Source of the DNA: Tuctoria greenei
Taxonomy: Eukaryota; Streptophyta; Magnoliopsida; Poales; Poaceae
Length of the DNA: 64,000 nt
Direction of reading: 5' to 3'
Assembly: GCA_036927565.1 (NCBI GenBank)
Contig: JAYESD010000001.1
Span: 290,853,560-290,917,559 of the forward strand
Shown piece by piece: positions 1-11,600 of the stretch. Numbering within the stretch: position 1 is the stretch's first letter; every line of letters begins with the position of its first letter. A program made the translations under genes and the position numbers. The notes beneath the pieces were generated by a model. That model was not told where the DNA came from. It did not search any database and was given only the letters and a program-made list of their open reading frames with translations.

Positions 1-185
1 GAGATCACATAGTACCTTTATATGCAACTTTGCAGGGAAAGCTTTTCCTCTGCATAGGAGTCCCTGACAATGTTTTGCCTAGGGTTAGGACCTTCAGTTT
101 TCAAGTACTCGCCTTACAGGCACAAAACACACCTCATACTTTAAATACTAGAGTAGATAACATACTACAGATTTCAACAAACAGA

Positions 186-300
186 TTAGTTTTGGTCCTC
201 TCCTCCATCGTCCCCCTCCTCTCTGGCAGGTGCAGGAAGAAGCAGACGGCCATGAGGTTGATTTTTGAAGACTTGCAGTACCGCTTGTAAAATGGCATCA
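186..300 (-). CDS. possible last exon of an unrecognised minus-strand gene
   Basis: The minus strand is open for 38 codons and ends in TAA at 186-188. An AG acceptor (CT at 301-302 on plus) lies directly upstream. The translation reads like a protein C-terminus, with an amphipathic start containing LQAVLQVFKNQPHG and an acidic tail containing EEGDDGGEDQN. I recognise no family. No convincing upstream exon is visible between 300 and 1000, so this could be chance or part of a UTR. Confidence 0.2.
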
Positions 301-1538
301 CTATTTATTAATCAATTAAAAGGTCTGCTTGCTCTGGACTAGGGTATATAGGTGATAACGATGTGAAGAGGTGATTACGATGTAATTTATATCTTATAAC
401 CAGTGATGAACCTCTCCATGCGCACACACTTCGCAATTTCTCGGACTTGTACCAAAAACTTTGGTTCACATTGGATTTTCAAGTTCCTACATTTTGTGAA
501 AGGCTGCAACCCTTTGCACAGCAAACTTCATTTCTTCATTCCAAACACTACATAATGTCAGCAATTTTATAGGAATTTGTTCCTTTAAAATTCCTTCAAT
601 CCAAACAACAGAGCCTCAACTGTAAGGAAAATCCTCTAGTGACGTGACCGCATCTCAGTTCACCCATAGGGTAGTTTCCGTTCTGCCATTGCCCCTTGGC
701 GCTAATCATACGGACCATAGATGTGGTGGGCGCGTACTCGATGACTTTCTTGGTTCTCTTGTGAGAAAATCACTGCACGTATCTGGATACACGTGGGCGT
801 GGCCGCGTGTTGTAGTTGTAGGCAGCCGAGGCAGCACGGCGCTTCTCGTCAGCGCCGCAGACGCAAGCGCCCTGCTTCGACGCCGAGCGCTGTCGGGATC
901 CACGACTCCCGTGCCGGTACGGCGCCGGCGTGCCCGGACGGCACTGGAAAACCTCGGCTACGTACTAGTACGTGCCAGTCAAATCGTGGTTGGTGACGGA
1001 GGATCAAGGGAGAGGGGGTAGTTGGAACTTGGACGCCGAGAGCCCGCTGAAATTTTTCCTGAGAGACCTGTCCGTGCCCGTGCCTCCCGTTCGCGCCATC
1101 TTCTCTCGCTCTGCCCGAGCCAGGTACTACTCGTCTCCCCGTCGCGTTTCGTCCATCCTCTCTGGCCTTGAACAAACTACAAACCCGCCCCCTCTCGTCC
1201 GATACTGTCTTGCCAGGCGCGGCGACTAGCGCCCGAGACGGACTCATCTTCTTCGCGTCCACCCAAGTACGTCGTTGCAGTGTATTTGGCGATCGGGACG
1301 ACGGGATCTGTCGCTTCTATGGCCTCATCCCAGTTATTTCAAGCCTGTTAGTTTGATCCGCGCCCGGATTGGATCCTTTAGGTCTATCAATCACCTTACC
1401 GTCATCGTCCGTCATCGTGTGTTATGGGGTTGGTTCTCCGGTACCTGTCGGCGTAGGTCGCAGACCAACTGTTTGATAGAATGCCTCTCATGTTTTCCTA
1501 CCCATGTGTTTGATTGTGTGTCCGTGTTTGTAACAGCA
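301..1538 (+). promoter_or_regulatory. upstream region and 5' leader of the PAI gene
   Basis: No convincing coding sequence is present. The part from about 640 to 1300 is GC-rich, as in grass promoter and leader regions. A G-box core CACGTG lies at 790-795. A good splice acceptor (TTTGTAACAG, ending at 1536) lies two bases before the PAI start codon, so the gene probably has an intron in its 5' leader. AG/GT donors occur near 1122 and 1380, but I cannot choose between them. The short ORFs here on both strands look like chance in GC-rich DNA. Confidence 0.4.
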
Positions 1539-3162
1539 ATGGCGATGCAGACCTCCACTGGACAGTCGCTGCATATTTCTCCGCCGTTGAGCAACGGTAT
1601 GGACATTTAATCATTCTGTAATGGTTGTATCATCTTCTCGCATGTTCTGTCTGTGAAAACGCGGACGTGTGCCATTTCTAGGTTTACTTTCTGTTTAGTA
1701 GTTTATTCTACAAGAATGCAAGGCTTGCTTTTCTTTTCCTTGAACTTGACCAAGGAGGTGATAATTGTAAGCATAATACTTATCTGCATTCAGAAATTCC
1801 ATTTGGGCCATATGAGATGGATTCAAATGCTTTGGATATAGTATTTTATAGGCATCAGGAAACAGGTTTTTATATTTTTTAACAACGAACCTGCTGTCTC
1901 CTCCATGTTGTAGGTATTGTTCAGTTAGTGCTAATAGAAAACATTTTATTTTTGGATAAGACAAGCTATGCTCTTCTCAATTCTTACATCTGGTACGAAA
2001 TTTCATTTGGGGGTAATATGAAATGGATTCAAATGTTTCGGATATAGTATTTGATAGACATCATGAAACAGGTTTTATATTTCTTAACCACAAACCTGAT
2101 GTCTCCTTCACGTTGTAGGTATTGTTCAGTTTAATAAAAACCATTTGATTTTTTTTATATGACAAGCTATATGCTCTTCTGAATTCTTACATCTGGTACC
2201 TTTTTCAGGATGTCCAAGGTTACCTGCAGTTAAGATGTCATGTTTTGCTCAACAACAAACCACTGCTGCCATGCCCTTAACATCTAGTTTGGAAGGCGCC
2301 AAAAGAACTGAACCTATTGTCAAAATGTGTGGCATTACGTCCGCCAAGGATGCTGAGACCGCTGCAAACGCTGGAGCTAAACTTATCGGAATGATTCTTT
2401 GGCCCAATTCTAAACGCTCTGTCCCATTGTCAGAAGCCAGGGAGATATCCAGAGTAGCAAAGTCCTATGGCGCTGAACCAGTTGGTGTGTTTGTGGACGA
2501 TGGTACCGAGACTATCTTGAGAGCTTCTGATTCATGCGACCTCGATCTTATACAGGTACCTCTTCACTTTTTGACTTTGTTGTCTACTAACCAAAATGCA
2601 TTTGCAACAACCTGGTATCTTTTACTGACACACTTGCTCATACGTAGCTTCATGGAGATATCTCCAGAGAACTTCTAACTGTGCTTTGGAAGAACAATCG
2701 AATCATATACGTCCTAAATGCTGACGACGATGGGAATCTTATTAATGCTCCACCAAGTGAAGAATTTATCCTTGACTGGTTTCTAGTGGACAGCGCAAAG
2801 GGTGGGAGGTAAAGAATTTTACTTACAGTTGTTTACTTAATTTATACTGCCTAGATGTTTGTTATTTGACTAGCAATCATTAGGTTAGGTATTTTACAAA
2901 CTCTCTTTTTATCCTGCAAAATTTAACATTTTGCAGCGGCAAAGGTTTCAACTGGGAAAAATTTCAAATGCCGTCGGTCAAAAGCAAGCACGGCTGGTTA
3001 TTAGCCGGAGGCCTACATGCGGATAACGTTTGTCAAGCCGCTTCTGCTCTAAAACCATATGGCCTTGATGTTAGCAGTGGAATATGTTGCGCCGATGGCC
3101 TACGGAAAGATCCAGGGAGAGTGGATGCTTTCATGAGCAGTGTAAAATCTTTGAGTTGCTAA
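1539..3162 (+). CDS. PAI: phosphoribosylanthranilate isomerase, plastid-targeted (4 coding exons)
   Basis: The product isomerises N-(5'-phosphoribosyl)anthranilate to CdRP, the TrpF step of tryptophan synthesis in plastids. Coding exons are 1539-1596, 2209-2555, 2648-2808 and 2937-3162. All junctions are GT-AG and in phase, giving 263 residues. The first about 50 residues are Ser/Thr/Gln-rich and contain few acidic residues, as in a transit peptide. The TrpF core starts at KMCGITS, with Cys60 matching the catalytic base, and the general acid matches Asp183 in FLVDSAKGG. The phosphate-binding GG and the C-terminal LAGGL and GLDVSSG motifs are present. The ATG at 1539 is chosen because exon 1 splices in frame through 2209-2234. 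An ATG at 2235 would drop most of the transit peptide. No lesion is seen. Confidence 0.93.
1793..2199. repeat. tandem duplication of about 204 bp inside PAI intron 1
   Basis: Copy A (1793-1996) and copy B (1997-2199) align end to end with scattered substitutions and small indels. Both start with a GAAATT(C/T)CATTTGGG motif and end with TTACATCTGGTAC. Only copy B is followed by the real splice acceptor ending at 2208. Both contain TTGTAGGTATTG, a weak cryptic acceptor. Confidence 0.9.
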
Positions 3163-3216
3163 GAAATCAACGAACACGTAGTACCTGATCCTATTAGGAT
3201 TATGGCTTCTTTGTTC

Positions 3217-3380
3217 GGGCAGCCCGGTGCATGTAGCTCCTGCTTGCGCAGGGTCTGGGAAAGAGTCTGACTTATTTGGGTCTTTTGTACGTAGTTTTTT
3301 CCTACATTTTTATAAGAGGCTGTTTCCAGGACTTGAACTCGTGACCAGCAGTTTTACCGCTGCGCCAAGGCTCCCCTTCC
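3217..3380 (-). mobile_element. Au-type SINE, reverse orientation
   Basis: Read on the minus strand, this starts GGGGAGCCTTGGCGCAGCGG, a tRNA-like head with an A box. It continues through a B-box-like GAGTTCAAGTCCTGG and an Au-type body (AAAAGACCCAAATAAGTCAGAC) to GCTACATGCACCGGGCTGCC. Flanking 19-bp direct repeats at 3198-3216 and 3381-3399 (GATTATGGCTTCTTTGTTC, one mismatch) are its target-site duplication. It lies just past the PAI stop codon, probably in the 3' UTR or just beyond. Confidence 0.88.
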
Positions 3381-3399
3381 GATTATGACTTCTTTGTTC

Positions 3400-5653
3400 A
3401 CTGTATCAAAATCATATCAAGGAGTTGTCGGTTGTGACATATAAAAATTTAATAGTGCCACACTAATAAGCAATCTTGGTGTTGATAAATAATGTTAAAA
3501 TTCTAGAGCCGCAGATCTTCTCCATCTTACTACCACAAGTAGGAAGATGTGCTATGGAGAATTTCCTTTGTGGTCGTGCGTTGCCTTCATTTCAGAAGAT
3601 ACGTTTCGCGAAGTGGACTTCTAATTGTATTCGGGTGCTCATCACCATGCCAAGGAAAAAATTTTTTTTTGCTCATTTTAGTTGGGAAGATTGTGCAAAA
3701 TTTGAAATATTCCTGGGTAATGGTTTGAACCTGAGCTAACCAGACACGAGTTACACCTATTGTGCTGCCCTAGCTAGGCCCTAGAACATGCGGCCCGCGT
3801 ATTGAGAACTACTAGCCTAAAAGTGGTGATAACATGTGAAGGTCTATGAAGTGAACCTATGTCGTAAGGTTTCATTATCTAAAAAACAATGTCCTAAGGT
3901 TTCAAATGCAACCAATCCACCACCGATGGCTGCTTTTGTCTGTTTTTGCATAGTTAGTCGGTTGCGCCTGGGCCTCCATCATGCCGCACTTTGAGCCCAA
4001 ACACACACCTAACAGATCGGGGGCGAACTATGTTTGGGTCGTCAAAATGACCCAGTTGGACCTTTAGCAAGACCCATATGACCGACCATAAAAGAGTCGT
4101 TTGATCGGCTTCAATTCAGAGGCAGAGATGACGGGCCAGTTTGGTTCATATACTAAGATTGCTATTATTTGATATAAAAGATTGCTACACTTGACTAACC
4201 TTATGTGTTTAAAAACTCAGCCATAACTTAGTAAGTCTAAAAAAATCTTGCCACATTTTTTGAGTCAATGACATGTAGGATCTAGTTAGATGATTTTTTT
4301 TGCCACACTTGTGACTATAAAACAAAAACAATGAATAAGTTGGTCAAACTTAACTAAACTTAAGCGTAGTAAAATGTGGCAAGTTTGACTTCAAACCAAA
4401 CAAACCCCACGACACCCAATATTGTCAGAGGGTCCCGATTAGAGAATGAGGCTAGTAGTTATGTCATTGACAAGCAGGTCTTGCCCCTTATATGAAAGAT
4501 AAGGGTCTTGTTTGGATAGTGGTCTTAGAGTTGGAATAGACCCGTAAACAGGCATTGGCTTTTGACTTGGCGGCCCAGTTCGAGCGCAGGCTCGATTAGA
4601 TTTCCTCGTGGGGATTTGTTCCAACAATAAATATTTTTTATAGCGATCTCTTATGTGCGAAGTGAAAATTAGAAAGTGAGGTTTTGTATTGTATTTGCAC
4701 CCAATTATGAGTATTTTGATGATCCCTCGAAAACTATGGTTTATCGAGACCGGGCAACTACTCGTGTGGCCAGCGCCTGCAGTTGTCAGCGCTACCATCC
4801 AGGTTCGATTTCCAGGAATCGTAATTTTGGGTTTCTCATCGGGATTTATTCCCAAATAATGTTTTAAGTGACTCTAATGCATGAAGACACAATGGTAGAA
4901 CAACGTCTCCGTCGCATACCAGATTCTGGTGATTTCTTGAAGGACGCAGTGGTAAAAGTCATGTGTAGTTGTAGGTTATATATATGTGGAAGAGTGTGTG
5001 TAGGTGTGTGTGGATGTCATGAGTGCGTGTGTATTCACACATGAACAGATACTACAACTGTACCGATAAAGAGACTTGAAAAACTATAATTTTTAGACTG
5101 TGTAATTGTAGGGCTAATCGTGTGTGGATGTGTTGATGTGTATATGAGTACGCTGATAAACAGATACTACAAACGTATGGATTAAATAGGCTTAGAAAAT
5201 TATGGACCCCAACTATTTAGACTGGCCTCTAAATAAAAAAGTTTTCTATACGGTGGTCGCTGGAGATGCTATCGACAAATCTGGCCTCACCAGTGCAACA
5301 TGCGACGCCAGCCAGGCAGCGACGGCATCGCCCTTTGTGTCCCACGGAACACAGCACAGCACGCATGTTCCGATGTTCGGGTCCAGCAAATTTCATGTGG
5401 CGAAGGAGACATGGGAATCTGCCGACTGACAACCCAAATTTGGAAGGGACGCCGCGCGCTGTCTCTCTGACTCGTGGGCCCACCAAGGAACCCGAGCTGC
5501 CTTTTGCAGCCCAGAAAAATATTGTGCAATTTTATTTCGGTCCTCGCCCCCTTTCTCTGACCTGACCCACCGGGAAAAAAGCCGCCGCCCAAAACGCGAA
5601 GGGGGAAAAGCGGAGGAGCTCGCCGGCTTAGGGTTTGCGCCGCCGCCCCCGCG
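3400..5653. other. intergenic region between PAI and TOL
   Basis: I see no gene. From 3400 to 4130 there is nothing recognisable. A Tourist-like MITE lies at about 4132-4409. Two SINE-like stretches with B-box-like GGTTCGATTTCC or GTTCGAGCGCAGGC are near 4560-4670 and 4745-4880, too degraded to name. TG-rich DNA at 4960-5160 carries a short direct repeat (ACAGATACTACAA at about 5046 and 5162). From about 5400 to 5653 the sequence becomes GC-rich and forms the TOL promoter and 5' UTR. Confidence 0.5.
4132..4409. mobile_element. degraded Tourist-like MITE
   Basis: The ends are imperfect inverted repeats, GGGCCAGTTTGGTTC on the left and CAAACCAAACAAACCCC on the right, like Harbinger/Tourist termini. 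The inside is AT-rich and non-coding. A clean TWA target duplication is not visible, so the class is tentative. Confidence 0.45.
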
Positions 5654-8600
5654 ATGCCGCAGTCGGTGCTGGTAGAGCGCGCCACGAGCGAGTCGCTCAT
5701 CGGGCCCGACTGGTCGCTCAACCTCGAGATCTGCGACATCCTCAACCACGACCCCTCGTGAGCCACCCTTCCGCCCCATCGCGTCGATTGATTGGTATTC
5801 GACTCCTTTGCTTAGCGTCGGCGGCGAGGTGCCCGCGCGCTGTGATTTATGGAGCCGTCGCGCCGTGGAATTTTTGTGGTAGTCTCGTGGCTGGGAAGGG
5901 TTGGGCGGAAGCATTGATCGTTCTTCGTGGCCATGTTGTATGCAAGGGAATGCACATTTTTTTATAGACGTGTACTTATGTTACTTTATTCATGAGATTC
6001 ACTTAACATTAATAAGAAGGGAATACTGGATGCCGACAGATCAGTTTTCACTATGCAAGAAATTGAATCTGTTAGGTCCAGTGGAGTTCTTAAATTGAAC
6101 ATACGTACAATTTGAGGTCAGTTTAGTGTGATGGTAAGTTTAATGCACTAACCTGTCTCACACTTTTCTCATGGCAGCATGGTGTCGACCAGCCACCACA
6201 TCATGCACAGTATGATTCATTGATTCTTGACAATCAGATAGAATAGATTGTGTGTGTCAACACAGTAGCAGATGGAAGCCTGTTGCTAACATATTAAGGC
6301 TTGTGTGCTGACTGACAACAGAATTATATTCTTCTCAAACCTGCAGACCTTTTTGACAGTGTTTAAAAGGCGCCTCCTAGGTGTCCAAGTGCTCCGGCCT
6401 GTACGCCATGACTGGTCGAGTCGCCTGGCCACCACCACCTCCCAGGCTGCCGCCACTGACCTGTTGGGCACCTAACTGGTCGTCTAGGCGACGACCGCCT
6501 AGTTGCTGCCTAGACATCCAGGCACCTTTTAAAACACTGCCTTTTGAGTTAAATATGAGTTGCAAGCTTGCCAGGTTTTGAGATAACTTCTAGACATCAT
6601 GCCAATTCTCGTGGCTATATTGCTCCCAGATGGCATGCCGTGAATAATACCGTGCTGCTTTCTCTTCTGGTATACTCACTCACACTTTAACAATGAACTA
6701 GGCAAACCAAAGATGTCGTGAAAACTATCAAGAAACGGATTGGACACAAGAGCTCAAAGGTCCAGCTTCTTGCATTAACGGTAAGTGTAATTTGCTTGAT
6801 GTCTTATGTATGCTTCTGAACCACCAGTTGCCGTTTCATCATGAGCATAGGACTGAGCCTTCTAATGGATGTGTAATCTAGTTAAAAATATGAATATACT
6901 TCAGCTTCTCAGATGTTCACTCGTGACTTGTGTTCATCTTTCGAGATGACTTTCCTATTAATTTGATCAATGGCTTATTTATTTCATTGTGAGATTCCAT
7001 GTGACTGTGCACTGTAGTCCTGGTTGTGGTTTGAGTTTGTTTAGTTGGATATGAATACAAAATAATTTTGTGATTCCACTAGTGATGCGCTGCAGACTGC
7101 TTTTTTGGAATGCTATTACTTATATCATGGCAGTTCTGGAGAAGGATCATGTAACAACAGTGAGAACCTATATATAGCCTAAAGACATATAGGGGCAACG
7201 ACGATCAGCTTCCGCATTATTGTCATGCTGCAAGCTTGCAACTGCATCAAGGATGCCCAAGTAACATTATATGGGTATAAGCACGATGGTAGATGCCATG
7301 ATTGTTATAAAGGAATACAGGCAGTTGTTGTAGTTATATAAATAATGGAACCTTACTTTCCTTGCTAGATCAACAATGTTCAACATAATCATAAAATTTG
7401 GATGTGGCTCTAAAAGCAAAATTCAAGTGGGAATAATTTACTTCTCTATAGTGTAACTTTGCGATGATATATGTAATCTTATGTCTCCTGATTTGGCAAA
7501 ATATGTTTATCCCGACGACAAGTAATTTTGTTGTGCAATTTAATTTCCTGCCTTATGGCTGTTGACAAATTCAACATCAAACTAACTTAGTAAGCCTGTA
7601 CTCAACCACTACAATGCTGTCCCTCTGTTTTCAGTTGCTGGAGACGCTGGTCAAAAATTGTGGAGATTTTGTTCACATGCATGTTGCTGAGAGGGACATA
7701 CTTCATGAAATGGTGAAAATAGTTAAGAAAAAGGTCTGTCAAGACTCAAGTGCCTAAACCATTCAATATTCTTTCATTAAGAATAAGATATCACCTGTGA
7801 TTTCTTTTGTTTTGTAGCCTGATTATAATGTGAAAGATAAGATACTAAGTCTGATAGACACCTGGCAAGAAGCTTTTGGTGGTTCCCGTGCAAGATATCC
7901 ACAGTACTATGTGGCATATCAAGAGCTACTGGTATATTCAAGACTTATAACTTCACATTTTGTTATTCCCACATTAGGTGTTGGCTATTTATAATATCAT
8001 CAAGTGATGATAAATCTCCACAATATTGTCAAGTTGCAAGAAAATAATCCATAATATTTTTATCTATTACCATTTCCCTCTCCTTTTCTCGTTCGTTTTA
8101 TGTCTTCTTTTACTTTCTTAGGAAATTTCTTGTTGTTCTTATGGGTTTTAAATGTTGTACCCCAACTTGCTTGGGACTAAAAGACTTTTTTGTTGCTGTT
8201 GTACAACAAATATTGGCGAGTAACAAGAAATAGCAAATAAGTTCACTAGTAGAAAGTAACTGACTTTTGTTTCATTTCACTATCCAAAATAATCTAATGT
8301 TCAAAAGGATAGATAAGCTTTTAGATTCCAGATAAATTTAGTTTGCATAGTTTATAACACCATTTTTTCCGGCAACCATAATAGTTTCACTCTTCGAATA
8401 CAGCGTGCTGGAGCTGTATTTCCTCAAAGGCCAGAGAGTTCTGTGCCAATTTATACTCCTCCACAGACACAACCTCTACGGAACTATCCACCTCCTGCTT
8501 CGCGTAACACTGATTACCGACAAGATGCCCCAGAATCCTCATCAGCACCAGAAGTATCTACACTGAGGTACGTTTCTTCCTAAAATCATTCTACCATTTA

Positions 8601-11600
8601 TTTGTGTGATTTATGTTAGCATTATCTTGTGGGGTTTTGAATTAGGATAAAATTGAGTGCTCATATTGCACCTTCCCTCATTATAGTACACAGAGATTGG
8701 CATTATATATATTTTGAGATGATTGAGACTCTCATTACCCCATTGAGATCATTTTATATAGAAATAATTTCTGGTCTAAGCTGAATTTTATGAGGTTGCT
8801 TGCGGGTTTTAGATGATACACTAATCTGAGACTGAGAGTTTCAAATGCATATATGCTTTCTTCTCCACTGATTGGATTTGCTTTATTTGCCTCATCTCAT
8901 CCTTTTTTAGGAACTTCTGGAAAACCTGTTTTTGATTCCAATACCAAGTTTGTCTCACATAATGTTTTCATTGCTATGATTAGCAATAACTTATTTCTTT
9001 GTAGAATGTCCTTTTCTAATAAATTTCCAAAATTACATTAACTTTTTCTTGCCAGCTTGACTGAAATTCAGAACGCTCGTGGGGTCATGGATGTTCTTTC
9101 AGAGATGTTAAATGCTATCGATCCTGGTAACAGAGAGGTACTTTCTGCCTTCTGCCACTCGCTCTATGTATATGATGATTAGCTTGTTGTAAAAAGGTAA
9201 TCATATGGTCAAATCATCATTCATCATTGTTCTATCGCTGTGGAAGTTGGAACTTAATGGTATAAAATCTGGATAGTTATTCGCCATTGTGCTCATTATT
9301 CTGCTGAATTTTGTTGGGAAGTTCTTCAGTTATCTCTCAGATCATATAAAATTGCAATTAACATGCAGGGTCTAAGGCAGGAGGTCATTGTAGACCTCGT
9401 GGACCAATGTCGTTCTTACAAGCAAAGAGTGGTGCAGCTCGTCAACACAACATCGTAAGCTCCTATGATATGCTATGCTCTTCCAACCAACATGTATATT
9501 GCATGAAATTGGTAGCTGACATTTAGTGTATTAGCCTGTCTGACCAAAGTAGACTTGATAATCCACTAACTGCTTGCTGACATGCTCATTACACCTGGTA
9601 AATCATCAATGTCCACATTGCACTGGGGATATATGTCGCAAAAACTGCTGTTTGATTCACTTTGAGCAATACCTTAGATTTCTTTGATTCAGTCCCTAAG
9701 CTCTTCACCTAATGGCAGTTTAGAATGGTTCTCTCATTCTTCATTATGTTTAATGGTGACAGAGATGAGGACATGTTAAGCCAGGGCCTTTCATTGAATG
9801 ATGATTTGCAGCGTGTTCTAGCAAAACATGATGCAATTGCTGCTGGCATAGCAGTGCGAGTAGAAAAACCAAAATCAGTTCAGGCCCGTGCCCGTGCAGA
9901 CAGTTCACCATCACCATCAACAAAGCCGGAGGGAACAAAAGATGCAGATCAAAGGTTGTTTCATCTCATTTCACTGATTCTGTTTTAGTTAGCTTATGTT
10001 ACTCTGGCCGAAATGATGATCAATCAAACGATTGTTTATAACCCTTGAAGTAGTCTTTTAACCATGATGCTTGACTGACATTGTTGTATACCTTATGTAC
10101 TTATCAGGTCTTTTGAAGATGCCAAAAACCTGACTCCATTTGAACAGCTAGCACTTCCCGCACCTCCACCATCCAGCAGTCCTAAATCCCAGGTAGTGCC
10201 AGCAGTTAACACTAACATTGACCTGCTTAGTGGGGATGATTTCTTCAAAGCAGAACCTGTTAATTCCCAAGCCCTTGTTCCTGTAGGCAATATGCCTGCC
10301 ATTTCAGCTTCAGGTCACAACACTTTAGACCTTGTAGACATGTTTGCAGACAGCAGTGTTAGTGATAATAAGAGCCAGAACCCTGCCATCTCTTCTATAG
10401 TAAACACAAATCCTAATCTCTCGTCACCACAAGCCTATCCTGCTCCTCAGCATCCTGTTCAACCACAACAGCCTTCTCCATATTCGAATGGTTTAAGTTC
10501 AAATGCAATGACACCTTATGATCAAATTTCAAACCCAGCAAGTTCATGGAATGGTCAGTTTGCTCAGGGAATGGTTCCACCACAGCAGGTGCAAAATTAT
10601 GGTATGGACACTACGTTCTACTGTGGTATACACTTAAAGCACTATTTGGAAATGTTGTTGCTGGATGATTCCATAATGCTACTTATGATCTGTACTTATT
10701 TTCTTTTAAAAATGAGTAAAGTGCATCAATGGTCTCTGAACTTGTCTGAGTGTTTCATCTAGGTTCATGAATTTTTAAAATGCATATTTAAGTCTATAAA
10801 CTTGTTAAAACATGTCATCTAGGTCCAAAATACTGAAAATGCCTCTATGACTATTGGGATAATTGTTACTTGAGCTTTATTTTCACTTTCATTATGTACC
10901 TACATCAACATTGTTACCATAATTTCGGTCAAAAAAACATTGTTACCATAATTCATACTGAGTGCTATTAACACTGATTTGGGGAGAGAACAAATGTGAA
11001 AAATAAAGCTTAAGTAATTGTTATGTCAATAGCTATAGGGGCATTTTCGTATTTTGGACCTAGATGGCATACTTAAACAAGTTTATGGACCTAAATATGC
11101 ATTTTAAAAGTTCGTGGACCTAGATGACACACCCAGAGAAGTTTAGGGACTATTGATGCACTTTACTCTTTATAAAACTTTGATTAGGGATCAGCTTTTC
11201 TATTGCTCTACTTCTACGTATCACTTAATATTAAGCTGTTTTTTTAAATGATCAGCAATGCCAGTTTTATTAGTATTGCAGGACAATTCAATTAGTTATA
11301 ATCATAGTTATTAAGGCGTCGCTTAAGCGGTAAGGCGGTTTTTGAGGTTAAGGCGTCCTTGTCGCCTTAATCTTATACATAAGGCGTCCGTAAGGCGTCC
11401 TAAGGCGCCTTAAGGCGTCCGTAAGGCGATAAGGCAAGGACGCCTTACTCCCTGCTTGTTGTTGCTGCCCCTCTACTCCCTCTGTTGCAGTGTGTCACAT
11501 ACTTTTTGCATGATCATGCAATGTCTGATGTGTTCGACAACTGGTATTGAGATAAACTTAAGAGATGGGAGTGGTTATTTAATACTATTTATTAGTTATG

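Noticed and set aside
849..1262. 137-codon minus-strand ORF upstream of PAI
   Set aside because: GC-rich Arg-rich translation with no family resemblance or splice context; likely chance in the promoter region.
3310..3378. tRNA gene on the minus strand
   Set aside because: A and B boxes are present, but the cloverleaf is poor and the body and target duplication show it is a SINE.
4540..4880. Two SINE-like stretches with B-box-like motifs
   Set aside because: No target duplication or full body could be seen, so they are only mentioned within the intergenic entry.
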